Source: Bacteroidota bacterium
Lineage (GTDB): Bacteria > Bacteroidota > Bacteroidia > Bacteroidales > JAAUTT01
NCBI GenBank assembly: GCA_023429135.1
Contig: JAEYWD010000057.1
Location: forward strand, 111,046-175,045
Direction of reading: 5' to 3'
DNA length: 64,000 nt
The position numbers were made by a program, and so were the translations under genes. Position 1 is the first letter of the stretch. Every line of letters starts with the position of its first letter. This document shows, piece after piece, positions 34,548 to 43,854 of the stretch. The notes under the pieces are model-generated. The model saw only the letters and a program-made list of their open reading frames with translations, ran no database searches and was not told the DNA's origin.

Positions 34548-35342
34548 TCAGATATTATCATCTATTGTTTGATTCTTTTTTCGAAGCATAACTATTTCTT
34601 CCTTCAACGATAGGATTTCTTTTCTGAGATCTTCCATTTGTTTAACATTATCAACCTTACTGCTATCTTCTTTATCTTTCCCAATAAAAAATGTTGCAAT
34701 TGTGGCTGTTATATATCCAAAAACCGCTAGCCCGTAAATTGCTATAAGAATGGTTAGGAAACGACCTTCATTGGTTTTAGGCCAATTTTCGGTTCCCATG
34801 CTCATTACAAGCATAGCAGTCCACCACAGAGAGCTGCTAAAAGATTTAAAACCCTGATTTACCTCTTTTTCGAAGGCATACATACCGGCGGCCCCTAATA
34901 ATACCACAATTCCTGATAAAATTACTACATAAATAACTGCACGTCTCTCCAAGGTATTGGCCAAAGAGCGCATACCTCGATTAAAACTTCCTAATAATTT
35001 AACAAGCCGCAAGCTTCGAGTTAACCTTACTAATCTGAAAATTCTTATAAACCGGAGAATCCTGAAAGCCGGAATTATAAGAGAAATCAGGGTTAGGACA
35101 TTCTTCTTTAAAAATTGAAGCTTGGATGTAGCAATTATAAATTTCAGGACAAAGTCGATAATAAAGATTACCCAAATAACAATTCCGGTATTTGTCAGAA
35201 AGGAATTGGATTTATCGAGCAATTCAGCAAGTAAGAGTGCCAACCAGATAATAGCCAATATAAACAAAGGCAATTCGCTATATCTCATGACATAGGTGAG
35301 GAGCCTTTTCCGTTCGTAAGATAGCTTCTTTTTGTTGTCCAA
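34548..35342 (-). CDS. Voltage-sensor-type ion channel with atypical selectivity filter
   Basis: The 264-residue protein has the six-TM plan of voltage-gated cation channels. S1-S3 lie at about 20-85. The S4 helix has regularly spaced arginines (RILRFIRIFRLVRLTRSLRLVK, about 90-112). S5 is about 135-155, followed by a pore loop and S6 (about 190-215), then a C-terminal coiled coil (about 225-260). The pore loop reads LWWTAMLVMSMGTENWPKT, so the potassium signature TVGYGD is absent and MGTENWP occupies its place. I recall similar filters in other Bacteroidota channels, but ion selectivity cannot be assumed. Terminators flank the gene on both sides. Confidence 0.87.
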   Translation of the reverse strand: MDNKKKLSYERKRLLTYVMRYSELPLFILAIIWLALLLAELLDKSNSFLTNTGIVIWVIFIIDFVLKFIIATSKLQFLKKNVLTLISLIIPAFRILRFIRIFRLVRLTRSLRLVKLLGSFNRGMRSLANTLERRAVIYVVILSGIVVLLGAAGMYAFEKEVNQGFKSFSSSLWWTAMLVMSMGTENWPKTNEGRFLTILIAIYGLAVFGYITATIATFFIGKDKEDSSKVDNVKQMEDLRKEILSLKEEIVMLRKKNQTIDDNI

Positions 35343-35370
35343 TGCTTTATTGTTTCAATATAGCTTAAAA

Positions 35371-35408
35371 AACGGAACCCGGATACAGGAAGTAGCCCAG
35401 GTTCCGTT
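35371..35408 (-). terminator. Intrinsic terminator for the lipoprotein gene at 35453
   Basis: AACGGAACC (35371-35379) pairs with GGTTCCGTT (35400-35408). On the minus strand the stem is followed by TTTT. Confidence 0.8.
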
Positions 35409-35452
35409 CACAAAATTCAATATTCCAATTACTTAATTAACGAACTCTCGTT

Positions 35453-35848
35453 TTAGTTCTCAAGGGCAACTCTTGAAATTTCAAAGTTTGAAGGATAAGT
35501 AATATTCCCCTGATCTTCTGCCGTTATAAATACATCAACAGGTTCAAAAGCCGTTGTTGCTTCGAGGGAAGATTTTTTCGCATTCTCATTCATAAGCTGC
35601 CCCAGGTTTTTAACTCCATTATTCTGGGTAGTCATCCAAACAACATAAACCTTTTTTGAAGGATCCAGACGCTCAGCACTGGCAAGATTATTTGCCACTA
35701 CACTAACTACTGTGTTCTTATTTTTATCTTTCTTTTCCTTGACTTTTATTGTTGCCGCCGGGGCAACATTTGAAACAGGAAATTCAGTATAAGTGGCACA
35801 GCTTGTTATCAAAAACACCATCAAAACACTTAAAGTAACAGATTTCAT
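35453..35848 (-). CDS. Hypothetical small lipoprotein
   Basis: The 131-residue protein starts MKSVTLSVLMVFLITSCATYTEFP, a lipoprotein signal with the lipobox ITSC. The mature part has a lysine-rich segment (KVKEKKDKNKN) followed by a domain with VYVVWMTT, NLGQL and FITAEDQG segments, which suggests a small beta-rich fold. The open frame extends 20 codons upstream to 35908, but the hydrophobic signal sets the start at 35848 (35857 is also possible). The family is not recognised. It is embedded in the stress island between the ion-channel and BrkB genes. Confidence 0.75.
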   Translation of the reverse strand: MKSVTLSVLMVFLITSCATYTEFPVSNVAPAATIKVKEKKDKNKNTVVSVVANNLASAERLDPSKKVYVVWMTTQNNGVKNLGQLMNENAKKSSLEATTAFEPVDVFITAEDQGNITYPSNFEISRVALEN

Positions 35849-35937
35849 AAGCCCCATTTTAAGTTTAACATTTTCTCTATCTCTCTTTAGAATGCAGGCA
35901 AAAACCAATCCATTATTATTCAGGCACTCAGCTCATT

Positions 35938-36909
35938 TTATTTTTTATCCGAACTAATTATTCCCTTTTCGGTTTGTTCGATTGATTTTTCATTTTGCTG
36001 AACACTTTTTTCGTTGCTTTCAATTTGAATTATTTTGATAGGTATGGCATATGCTTTAGGATTGATTTCATCGCCATATTTTAAGGCGTATGCCTTTGTA
36101 AATTCAGCGCCAAAATAAAGCATTGTAGCCGAATAATAGATCCACATCAGCATAATTACAAATGAGCCAGCCGAACCAAATGAGTTCCCCAGGTTGCTAT
36201 TTTTAATGTAGATAGAGAATCCGAATTTCCCTATCATGAAAAGTATAGAAGCAAAAATGGCTCCTGCAATAACATCTTTCCATTTGATGTGTGCATCGGG
36301 TAAAATCTTATAAATCATGGCAAAAAGGAGGGCAACGGTAAATAACAAAAACAATATGTCCAGAAAATAAAACAAGGTAACTGAAAATTGAGGAAACATT
36401 TCCCTGATTTTATGCATAAAACCCTCAAACAAGCCACTAACCAAAAGAAATATAAACAAAAGCAAGCCAATACCACTAATCAGAAAGAATGCCATAAGCC
36501 TGCTTTTGAGCATTTGCCGGAAACCGTGACCTTTTTTAACCCGTAAGTTCCATATGGTATTAATGGAGTCGTGCATTTCGTTAAAAGCAGTTGTTGCAGC
36601 AAATATCAAAATCAGTATACTAATAACAGCCATAAAACTGCTATTGGTAATAGTAGCATTTTTAATAAGTTCCTGAACTTGTTCTGCCGGCTGTTCCCCA
36701 ATCACCCCGCTTATTTGACTGTAAACAGTACCCTCAGCAGCTTTTTGTCCCCAAAATAGTCCTGAAATATAAATTATAACCAATAACATAGGACCAATGG
36801 AAAACATGGTATAAAAACTAAGAGACGCGCTTAATTTAAGCACTTTATGCTTTGCAAAACCAGCACCTGCATCCTTTGTTATTTGCCACAGTTCTTTAAT
36901 TCTTACCAT
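35938..36909 (-). CDS. YihY/BrkB-family inner membrane protein
   Basis: The 323-residue protein has six hydrophobic segments and the BrkB/YihY signatures LSFYTMFSIGPMLLV near the N-terminus and YYSATMLYFGAEFTKAYA in the last TM region. A Gln/Glu/Lys-rich cytoplasmic tail follows. The family was once called ribonuclease BN in error; it is now seen as membrane proteins of unknown transport or envelope function. It lies 26 bases downstream of the YetF-like gene on the same strand, so the two are probably co-transcribed. Confidence 0.92.
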   Translation of the reverse strand: MVRIKELWQITKDAGAGFAKHKVLKLSASLSFYTMFSIGPMLLVIIYISGLFWGQKAAEGTVYSQISGVIGEQPAEQVQELIKNATITNSSFMAVISILILIFAATTAFNEMHDSINTIWNLRVKKGHGFRQMLKSRLMAFFLISGIGLLLFIFLLVSGLFEGFMHKIREMFPQFSVTLFYFLDILFLLFTVALLFAMIYKILPDAHIKWKDVIAGAIFASILFMIGKFGFSIYIKNSNLGNSFGSAGSFVIMLMWIYYSATMLYFGAEFTKAYALKYGDEINPKAYAIPIKIIQIESNEKSVQQNEKSIEQTEKGIISSDKK

Positions 36910-36935
36910 GGTATGTACAATATAAATACAACCTA

Positions 36936-37412
36936 TTATTCTCTTCCAATAACGCTTAAACTGCCGTCAGTCTCGAGAAAAACAACTCTGACATTTTCAA
37001 TACTTTCGATTCCATTCTGACGGGCAGCAGCTATAACTTCTTCTTTTGTCACTCTCTCTCTTTCCATAACTCCTGTGTAAAACTCTCCCTGATAATAAAG
37101 GACTGATGGCGTTGATTTCACTGCTTCTCCTATTGTTTTCCAACGTATAGACGACCAGGTAATGATATACTGAAAAAATATCAACATTAGTAAGGCAAGA
37201 AGCCCTTCTGCAATTGCAACATTTTTATTTAACAATATGGTTGCCAAGGTCGATCCCAAGGCAACTGTAACTACAAGATCGAATGCATTAAGTTTTGATA
37301 AAGTCCGTTTCCCCGAAATCCTCAGAAACACGATTAGAAGAAAATAGGCAATCACACCCGAAATAAAAGTACGGATAAGACTTTGCCAACTGTTAAAGAA
37401 AAAATTTTCCAT
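36936..37412 (-). CDS. DUF421/YetF-family membrane protein
   Basis: The 158-residue protein has three N-terminal transmembrane helices (about 12-95), including the conserved FLRISGKRTLSKLNAFDLVVTVALGSTLA, and a C-terminal cytoplasmic domain with VLYYQGEFYTGVMERERVTKEEVIAAARQNGIESIENVRVVFLETDGSLSVI. This is the standard YetF architecture. The frame stays open to 37517, but that would overlap the L,D-transpeptidase gene end, and the family N-terminus begins at MENFFF (ATG at 37412). The function is unknown; family members are linked to spore or envelope stress. Confidence 0.92.
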   Translation of the reverse strand: MENFFFNSWQSLIRTFISGVIAYFLLIVFLRISGKRTLSKLNAFDLVVTVALGSTLATILLNKNVAIAEGLLALLMLIFFQYIITWSSIRWKTIGEAVKSTPSVLYYQGEFYTGVMERERVTKEEVIAAARQNGIESIENVRVVFLETDGSLSVIGRE

Positions 37413-37437
37413 AGTAATTTTTATTGTGGTAGTTAAT

Positions 37438-39099
37438 CTATACATCCGGTTGGAACAATCGTTTCGCCAACTTCCTGTCGTGCTCATAGACATCTTTTCT
37501 GAATTGAGGAATGCCATTTCGGTCGGCCCAAACGGTAAAATAGAGAATGTAAACTGGCACGGGAGTATCGAGCGTTATGCTTTCATTTCTTCCCGAAATT
37601 AAAAGGTTATAAATCTGTCTGCGCTTCTTTAACGCATCAGAACCCAATAGATAATCGGCCAAGTCTATGGGTCTTTCAACTCTTATACAACCATGACTAA
37701 AACCTCTGTCATTTTCATTAAACAGCCGGAAGTTAGGAGTATCGTGCAAATAGATTGAAAATTGATTGGGAAACAGAAATTTAATCCGACCCAATGGATT
37801 CTTATTTCCCGGCTTTTGCCGCAAAGTGTAGTTAAAATTATCACTTGTAATGTTTCCCCAATTAATGGTATCCTGATTTAGTGCATTGAAGTTCCACTTG
37901 AAGCCAACTTCTATCTGATGTTCACGCAAATAGACAGTATCTTTTTTAATTTGCGGAAGGATTTCTTTAACAGCAATACTTTCAGGGATATTCCAGTATG
38001 GATTTAAAACCACATATTTTATATCGCCCTGAAATATTACGGTATTTGATCCCGTCTTCCCTACAATAATCTTCATAGACTCAACCGGATTACTGTTTCG
38101 ATATATGGTTAACCTGAAATCGGGAATGTTTACAAGAATATAATTCCCGGCCAAAGGTCCGGGAACCCATCGCCAGCGCTCCATATTCACTAGAATTTGC
38201 CTGATTTTATCATCAACCGGAATATTCAGATATCTTAAAGTCAGGCTGTCGGCAATCCCACTAGCGCTTAAACCATGACGTCTCTGAAATTTTTTAACAC
38301 CTTCCGTCAGGTCAGAATTTAGAACAGATCTTGTAGAATCGAAATAAGCGATATCGTTTGTTATAAACAATCGACGGGCTAACTGGAGAACCCGGCTACC
38401 GCTGTCGCCGGGCGAAAGATTTTGTCCATTATTTTCAATTGACCCCCACCCTCCTTTTTGCTCAATTGCCCGGTATTTAACCAATATTTTTTTAAGCTCA
38501 TTAACCTGAGGATGAAGGTGTTTATAATTTAAAAAGGGATTAAAGGAAGTTTGTCCATAAAGAATCGAATCAAGCAATTGCGAATACATGATTTTTTTTG
38601 GTTCTATATGCCATTGAATATTGTCTTCAGCTTGCGGGTCAACCATACCCTGAAGTAGCTTTGGAGCCAGAAGAAAGAACCCGGCAGTCAAGGTAATATC
38701 AATATTTTTCTGCAAAAGTAGCAACCGGTTATTCAGGGGATAAGGTGCATCTTTTAAAAACAGCATGGAATCTCTTAACGATGCCAATGCAGAATCAATA
38801 TCCACACCATAATCCTCAGCCTGCTCAACTACGTTCACAAACATGTCGGCCTGCGGCACAAATTCACCATTTTCGCTCCAAGCTAAAAGGAATTTTCGCT
38901 TACGGTAAAAATCATTTATTTTTTTCTGATAAGGAGCAAACTGTGGATTTTGAAGTATAAAGTTTACTATAAAAGACGAATCAGGGTTTTCGCTTAACCG
39001 CTCCTTTCTTTCTTCGCTGCGGTTGTTTCGGTTACAGCTATTGCAACCAGTTAACATTAAATAAATAAAAAGGATCAGAATAGCTAAAAAAACTCTCAT
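37438..39099 (-). CDS. L,D-transpeptidase, YcbB/LdtD-like, lipoprotein
   Basis: This peptidoglycan cross-linking enzyme is 553 residues long. A lipoprotein signal (LTGC, cysteine 19) is followed by a helical scaffold domain, a peptidoglycan-binding domain (about 225-285; LQLARRLFITND and VKKFQRRHGLSASGIADSLTLRYLN) and a YkuD catalytic domain (about 310-500). The catalytic motif is SHGCIRVERP, with the nucleophilic cysteine and the preceding His/Ser intact. The enzyme makes 3-3 cross-links that can replace 4-3 links under envelope stress. It is the first gene of the run LdtD-YetF-BrkB. Confidence 0.94.
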   Translation of the reverse strand: MRVFLAILILFIYLMLTGCNSCNRNNRSEERKERLSENPDSSFIVNFILQNPQFAPYQKKINDFYRKRKFLLAWSENGEFVPQADMFVNVVEQAEDYGVDIDSALASLRDSMLFLKDAPYPLNNRLLLLQKNIDITLTAGFFLLAPKLLQGMVDPQAEDNIQWHIEPKKIMYSQLLDSILYGQTSFNPFLNYKHLHPQVNELKKILVKYRAIEQKGGWGSIENNGQNLSPGDSGSRVLQLARRLFITNDIAYFDSTRSVLNSDLTEGVKKFQRRHGLSASGIADSLTLRYLNIPVDDKIRQILVNMERWRWVPGPLAGNYILVNIPDFRLTIYRNSNPVESMKIIVGKTGSNTVIFQGDIKYVVLNPYWNIPESIAVKEILPQIKKDTVYLREHQIEVGFKWNFNALNQDTINWGNITSDNFNYTLRQKPGNKNPLGRIKFLFPNQFSIYLHDTPNFRLFNENDRGFSHGCIRVERPIDLADYLLGSDALKKRRQIYNLLISGRNESITLDTPVPVYILYFTVWADRNGIPQFRKDVYEHDRKLAKRLFQPDV

Positions 39100-39140
39100 G
39101 ATGCATGGTCATTTTTTTCACTTTTATTTAATTCAGATAT

Positions 39141-39210
39141 AAGAAGAGGCTGCCAAAATAAAGAGACGACCGCTCTGGAGCTCTCTTCGGCACTTTTTAC
39201 ACCTCTTCTT
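39141..39210 (-). terminator. Nested hairpin after the copper-protein gene
   Basis: The outer arms AAGAAGAGG (39141-39149) and CCTCTTCTT (39202-39210) enclose inner arms AAGAGA and TCTCTT. The structure lies between the stop of the cysteine-rich protein gene and the transpeptidase gene on the same strand. Confidence 0.5.
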
Positions 39211-39222
39211 CAATCGATGCAA

Positions 39223-39564
39223 CTATACAGCCTGAGGAACCATTTTGCGGCATTCTTCATAACAATGGTAACAGGCATCAGCACAAACCTGGCAATGCTC
39301 CATATGAGCGTGTTTCTGACATTCTTTTCCACATTCGTTGCAAATGTCAGCGCAGATTCTGCATATTTCATCAGCGAATACACTTCCGCTTGCCATAAAA
39401 TCGACTGCCAGATTACAAATTCTGGCACATTCCTGGTCGAGTTTAATGCAACGTGCCATCATTTTTACATCCTGTTCCTGCAAACAGGCATCAGCACAAT
39501 GCAGGCATTCAATGGCGCATGCCTGGCATGCATCAATACATTGTTGATAGTTTTCGTGATTCAT
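39223..39564 (-). CDS. Cysteine-rich four-helix-bundle copper-binding protein (Csp-like)
   Basis: The 113-residue cytosolic protein contains 19 cysteines arranged along helices as CxxxC, CxxC and similar spacings (QQCIDACQACAIECLHCADAC, then ARC..QEC..RIC and EICRICADICNECGKEC). This is the pattern of the Csp/DUF326 copper storage family, where the thiols line the bundle core and bind many Cu(I) ions. The ATG at 39564 starts the conserved MNHENYQQC. The 28-codon upstream extension to 39648 was rejected. It is divergent from a DUF305 membrane protein gene, another metal-stress-associated family. Confidence 0.92.
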   Translation of the reverse strand: MNHENYQQCIDACQACAIECLHCADACLQEQDVKMMARCIKLDQECARICNLAVDFMASGSVFADEICRICADICNECGKECQKHAHMEHCQVCADACYHCYEECRKMVPQAV

Positions 39565-39775
39565 AAGATTCAATTTTAAAAGGTTAATATTGTAATACTT
39601 ACTTATAAAAGGGAACAGACCGAACCCGGTTATGTTTCTGTTTAACAAACAGATTTCAACATTTTATATAACAGGGAAGAACTCAGCTATATTTAATAAA
39701 ATAACTACACGAGTAGTATGTGGAACAAAACCCGAATAAACGTGTTATTATTCTAATAATCAAAAAACTAAAACT

Positions 39776-40225
39776 ATGAATAAGGGGAATTATTTAAAGT
39801 TTTTTATTACGCTGGCAATCTCATTCATCACCATGTACTCTGTTATGTACCTTAATGTTGATCAGTTTTCGCATATATACATCAGTCTGACAAGATTTTA
39901 CATGACTCTTTTAATGATAACCCCTATGGCCATATTGATGCTGCTTGTAATGAAAAAAATGTACATGAATAAAAAATTAAATCTTTTGATATTATTAAGC
40001 AGCCTCGGTATATTTATTCTGGCCTTTGCTTTATTACGAACTCAAACACCAATAACCGACCGCCAATACATAAAAGCAATGATACCACATCATTCGTCGG
40101 CAATTTTAAATAGTAAAAAGGCCGACATATATGATCCTGAACTAAAAAAACTTTCGGAGCAAATAATCCGCTCACAGGAAGAGGAAATTGCTCAAATGAA
40201 AAACATTTTAAAAAGAATCGAATAG
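39776..40225 (+). CDS. DUF305 membrane protein
   Basis: The 149-residue protein has three transmembrane helices (about 8-27, 38-60 and 70-88) followed by a C-terminal DUF305 half-domain with KAMIPHHSSAILNSKKADIYDPELKKLSEQIIRSQEEEIAQMK. The conserved MIPHH motif is intact. Such proteins are common beside copper genes, and here the divergent neighbour is the Csp-like gene, with 211 bases between the starts. Function is not established; it is probably an inner-membrane metal-stress protein. Confidence 0.9.
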   Translation: MNKGNYLKFFITLAISFITMYSVMYLNVDQFSHIYISLTRFYMTLLMITPMAILMLLVMKKMYMNKKLNLLILLSSLGIFILAFALLRTQTPITDRQYIKAMIPHHSSAILNSKKADIYDPELKKLSEQIIRSQEEEIAQMKNILKRIE

Positions 40226-40459
40226 TAAGTGAAGCATGCCCTAATTTTGTTATTTACATTCATCACGCAGATTACTAACCGGCTTTTTAGGGAAAAAGTT
40301 GCATAAAGCAATAACTCCAATAATTGTGATGAATATGTTCTACATATTTAGAACCAAAATACCCAAACTCGGATATTGATTCGTCCAATTAAGCATAAAC
40401 CTGCATTTTACTATGTTGTCCAATTTTTGCCTTTAGGTCGAAATCCTAATATTAATATC

Positions 40460-41983
40460 ATGAAGAAGTTTGGAGTAATTATTATCTCGTTGGTCCTTGG
40501 AAGCGCCGTAACCATAGCTGTTATATATGCTTTATCGCCCAGTTTAAGAAAATCGTCGGTAGAAATGGAATACATTCCCGAGTCAACCGCCCGAAATGTT
40601 TTATACACCAAGGACACCAAAGGTAATATAGTGCCGCTTGATTTTACAGAAATTTCAAGGAAAGTGATGGATGCTGTTGTCAATATTCAATCGACCCAGG
40701 AACGGAGTTATGCACAAGGTAGTCAACCTCAGTCACCTTTCAGAGATTTTGATGAAGAATTCTTCCGTTATTTTTTTGGCCCGGAACAGATGCCTGAAGG
40801 ACGAGGCAGACAAAGAAGCCCCCAACCTCAGATGGGAATCGGATCAGGGGTGATTATCAACAAGGATGGTTATATAGTGACTAACAACCACGTGGTGGCA
40901 AATTCCAGTGAACTCGACATTACTTTACACGACAACCGTACTTATAAAGCTGAAGTTGTTGGAACTGATCCTGCCACCGATTTAGCATTGATACGAATTA
41001 AAGAGTCAAATCTTCCTGCAATTCCACTTGCCAATTCAAACGAAGCCCGGATAGGAGAATGGGTGCTTGCTGTAGGAAATCCTTACGGATTAACTTCCAC
41101 TGTTACGGCGGGTATCATAAGCGCAAAATCAAGAGCACTGAATATAATATCCGATCGGTATGCTGTGGAATCCTTTATCCAGACTGATGCAGCAATAAAT
41201 CCCGGAAACAGTGGCGGTGCGCTTGTAAACCTTCAGGGTGGTCTAATTGGAATTAACACAGCTATTGCAAGTCCTACCGGATCGTATTCAGGATATGGCT
41301 TTGCAATATCGTCCAATATGGTGAATAAGGTTGTAAAGGACCTGATGAAGTTTGGCGAAGTAAGGCGAGGATATCTAGGTATCGTGCTTCATAATCTTAC
41401 GGGTAAATTTGCAAGGGACAATAATCTAAAAATTAACCAGGGCGCTTATGTTGACAGCGCTTTGGCTGATGGCGCTGCAGCAAAAGCCGGTATCCGAAGT
41501 GGCGACGTGATTGTAGCTGTGGATGGAAATGACATAAGACAATCGTCGGAATTGCAGGAAATAATTGCCTCACACAGTCCCGGCGATAATGTTAAAGTAA
41601 CCGTAAACAGAAAAGGTGAAATCAAACAGTTTAAAGTAACTTTAAAAGGTCGGGAGAATGATAATACAACAGCAAAACTGGGCGAAAGAGCCAACGAGAA
41701 CCTTGAAGCTATACTTGGAGCTACATTCAAAACCATTGAGAAAGAAAAGGCCAAGAGCTTAGGTCTTGAAGGCGGAGTGCAGGTTACAAGTATCCGCCCG
41801 GGAAAAATAAGTAGCCAGACAGAAATGAGAGAAGGTTTTATTATAACAAGGGTAAACGATGTACCAGTAAGATCAACAGGCGACCTCGAAAATATATTGC
41901 AAAAACGAAAAAGTGGCGGTGTAATGATGGAAGGCGTTTATGAAAATATGAAAGGCACGTTCTATTATGCTTTTGGCTTATAA
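40460..41983 (+). CDS. degP: Periplasmic serine protease, DegP/HtrA family
   Basis: The 507-residue protein has an N-terminal signal anchor (MKKFGVIIISLVLGSAVTIAV), a trypsin-like domain and two PDZ domains. The catalytic triad is visible: histidine in NNHVV, aspartate in TDLALI and serine in GNSGGALV. PDZ1 (about 295-390) and PDZ2 (about 415-505) follow, both well conserved. It acts on misfolded envelope proteins. The ATG at 40460 was used; the longer TTG-started frame from 40376 would precede the signal with unrelated sequence. It lies at the right end of the stress island and ends at a terminator. Confidence 0.95.
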   Translation: MKKFGVIIISLVLGSAVTIAVIYALSPSLRKSSVEMEYIPESTARNVLYTKDTKGNIVPLDFTEISRKVMDAVVNIQSTQERSYAQGSQPQSPFRDFDEEFFRYFFGPEQMPEGRGRQRSPQPQMGIGSGVIINKDGYIVTNNHVVANSSELDITLHDNRTYKAEVVGTDPATDLALIRIKESNLPAIPLANSNEARIGEWVLAVGNPYGLTSTVTAGIISAKSRALNIISDRYAVESFIQTDAAINPGNSGGALVNLQGGLIGINTAIASPTGSYSGYGFAISSNMVNKVVKDLMKFGEVRRGYLGIVLHNLTGKFARDNNLKINQGAYVDSALADGAAAKAGIRSGDVIVAVDGNDIRQSSELQEIIASHSPGDNVKVTVNRKGEIKQFKVTLKGRENDNTTAKLGERANENLEAILGATFKTIEKEKAKSLGLEGGVQVTSIRPGKISSQTEMREGFIITRVNDVPVRSTGDLENILQKRKSGGVMMEGVYENMKGTFYYAFGL

Positions 41984-42020
41984 AGTATTCTAACGGAGCA
42001 TTCCTCTTATTCCCGAATAT

Positions 42021-42053
42021 AAAAAGCGACCATCTAATAGATGATCGCTTTTT
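42021..42053. terminator. Bidirectional intrinsic terminator
   Basis: AAAAAGCGA (42021-42029) pairs with TCGCTTTTT (42045-42053), with an inner CATCT/AGATG stem. It serves degP (+) and the HerA-like gene (-). Confidence 0.88.
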
Positions 42054-42068
42054 ATATTTCTTTAAAAC

Positions 42069-43601
42069 TCAGAAACCAAACAAACCGCCAGCTTTCCGAC
42101 TTCTGCTTCGTCCTGACGAGCCACCAAACAGTGAACCCATAATACCTCTAACCAACTGGCGGCCAACCTCATTGCCAATCTGACGGGTTACGCTCTTTCC
42201 GGCAATTTTGGTAAGTTCGCCTAGCAGACCACCTCCTAAAGGGCCTTGAGAAGCACTTTTTTTATTTTCTTCTTCAATTCTTTTCTGTTCCAAAACGGCT
42301 TCTTCGTTCGCTTTTTGGGCTTCAACCTTTTTCTGTAATATTTCAAAGGCCGATTCGCGGTCAATCAGCTTATCGTAAACACCGTAAACCAGCGAGTTTT
42401 TGATAAGCCTTTGCCTTTCATCGGGTGTAATTGGGCCTATTTGACCCTGTGGAGGAAGTATTTTGGACCGCTCAACAATTGTGGGAATACCTTTTTCGTC
42501 GAGGAACGAAACCAAAGCTTCACCAACTCCAAGTTGGGTTATTTCAGTTTCAACATTCAGATTGGGGTTGCTTCTGAAAGTTTCTGCGGCAGCCTTAACT
42601 GCTTTCTGATCCCTGGGAGTAAAAGCTCTCAATGCATGTTGAATTCTGTTACCAAGCTGACCGAGAATTGTATCAGGCACATCAAGCGGATTCTGGGTAA
42701 TAAAATATATACCCACGCCTTTGGAGCGAACCAGACGAACCACTTGTTCTATTTTCTCCAGAAGCACTTTGGGTGCTTCATTAAAAAGCAGGTGAGCTTC
42801 ATCGAAGAAGAAAACCAGTTTAGGCTTATCCAAATCTCCGGCTTCCGGCAGTTCTTCAAAGAGTTCCGACAACAACCAAAGCAGGAAGGTTGAATACGTG
42901 CGTGGCGACATCATAAGCTTATCGGCTGTAAGAACGTTTATCACTCCCTTACCTCTGTCGGTTTGTATAAAGTCCAGAATATTAAGGGCAGGTTCGCCAA
43001 AAAACTTGTCGGCCCCTTCTTCTTCAAGGGTAACCAATCCGCGCTGAATAGCCCCTATACTTGCCGGAGAAATATTGCCAAATTCGCTGGTAAACTTTTC
43101 GCGGTTTTCACCAACAAATTCAACCATTTTACGAAGATCCTTCAGATCGAGCAGAAGCAACCCATTGGAATCGGCAATTTTAAACACCAGACTAAGCACG
43201 CCACTTTGGATATCGTTCAGATTCAACAAACGGCTTAATAATAGTGGCCCCATCTCCGAAATGGTAGTACGAAGCGGGTGACCCTGTTCTCCATAAATAT
43301 CCCAGAAACAAACAGGAAATTGTTGATGACTATAACCTTCAATACCTAGCTGGCTTATACGCTCGGTTATCTTTGGATTATCTGTTCCCGGTTTGGAAAT
43401 ACCTGATAAATCTCCTTTTATGTCCGTTACAAAAACCGGTACTCCCATAGAACTGAAAGTTTCGGCCATTACCTGCAACGAAACTGTTTTACCGGTACCT
43501 GTAGCTCCGGCAATTAACCCATGACGGTTTGCCATTTTGGGAACAAGAAAAATTTCGTTTTGAGATTTTGCGATGTATGGTCTTCCTGATTGATCTATCA
43601 T
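42069..43601 (-). CDS. HerA-like ATPase, DUF853 family (YjgR type)
   Basis: The 510-residue protein is an FtsK/HerA-fold ATPase. It has Walker A GATGTGKT near the N-terminus, Walker B KLVFFFDEAHLLF and an arginine-finger region GNRIQHALRAFTPRDQKAV. A coiled coil (about 425-460) and a Gly/Arg-rich tail follow. Most DUF853 proteins are annotated as helicases, but the cellular task is unclear and no NurA nuclease is nearby. The start at 43601 (MIDQSGRPYIAKS) matches the family; the 46-codon upstream extension to 43739 was rejected. Confidence 0.92.
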   Translation of the reverse strand: MIDQSGRPYIAKSQNEIFLVPKMANRHGLIAGATGTGKTVSLQVMAETFSSMGVPVFVTDIKGDLSGISKPGTDNPKITERISQLGIEGYSHQQFPVCFWDIYGEQGHPLRTTISEMGPLLLSRLLNLNDIQSGVLSLVFKIADSNGLLLLDLKDLRKMVEFVGENREKFTSEFGNISPASIGAIQRGLVTLEEEGADKFFGEPALNILDFIQTDRGKGVINVLTADKLMMSPRTYSTFLLWLLSELFEELPEAGDLDKPKLVFFFDEAHLLFNEAPKVLLEKIEQVVRLVRSKGVGIYFITQNPLDVPDTILGQLGNRIQHALRAFTPRDQKAVKAAAETFRSNPNLNVETEITQLGVGEALVSFLDEKGIPTIVERSKILPPQGQIGPITPDERQRLIKNSLVYGVYDKLIDRESAFEILQKKVEAQKANEEAVLEQKRIEEENKKSASQGPLGGGLLGELTKIAGKSVTRQIGNEVGRQLVRGIMGSLFGGSSGRSRSRKAGGLFGF

Positions 43602-43854
43602 ATTTTTAGTTTTATTGGAATTGAACGATAAAAATAAGATTTTTCGGTTAAAAAACGGAAAGTTTGGGACGTAATGAATTATTAAGTCGAAACTTCGTCC
43701 GTCCGGTTTCGCACATCTATCTGTTTCTTTTCCGTACATTTTTTAAGATTCTAAAACAGCATCCATTTTTTACAAAACACTGACATACTGAAATTTAAAA
43801 TCTACTGGCATTATGATTGATAAAGCATGAAATCTTGAACCTAATAACTAATTT

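Noticed and set aside
37413..37517. Extension of the YetF-like protein
   Set aside because: It would overlap the transpeptidase gene and precedes the conserved first TM helix.
39217..39579. 120-codon plus-strand frame opposite the cysteine-rich protein
   Set aside because: It is antisense to a clear Csp-like gene, whose Cys periodicity generates the open frame.
43602..43739. Extension of the HerA-like ATPase
   Set aside because: The family N-terminus begins at 43601 (MIDQSGRPYIA); the extension has no similarity.
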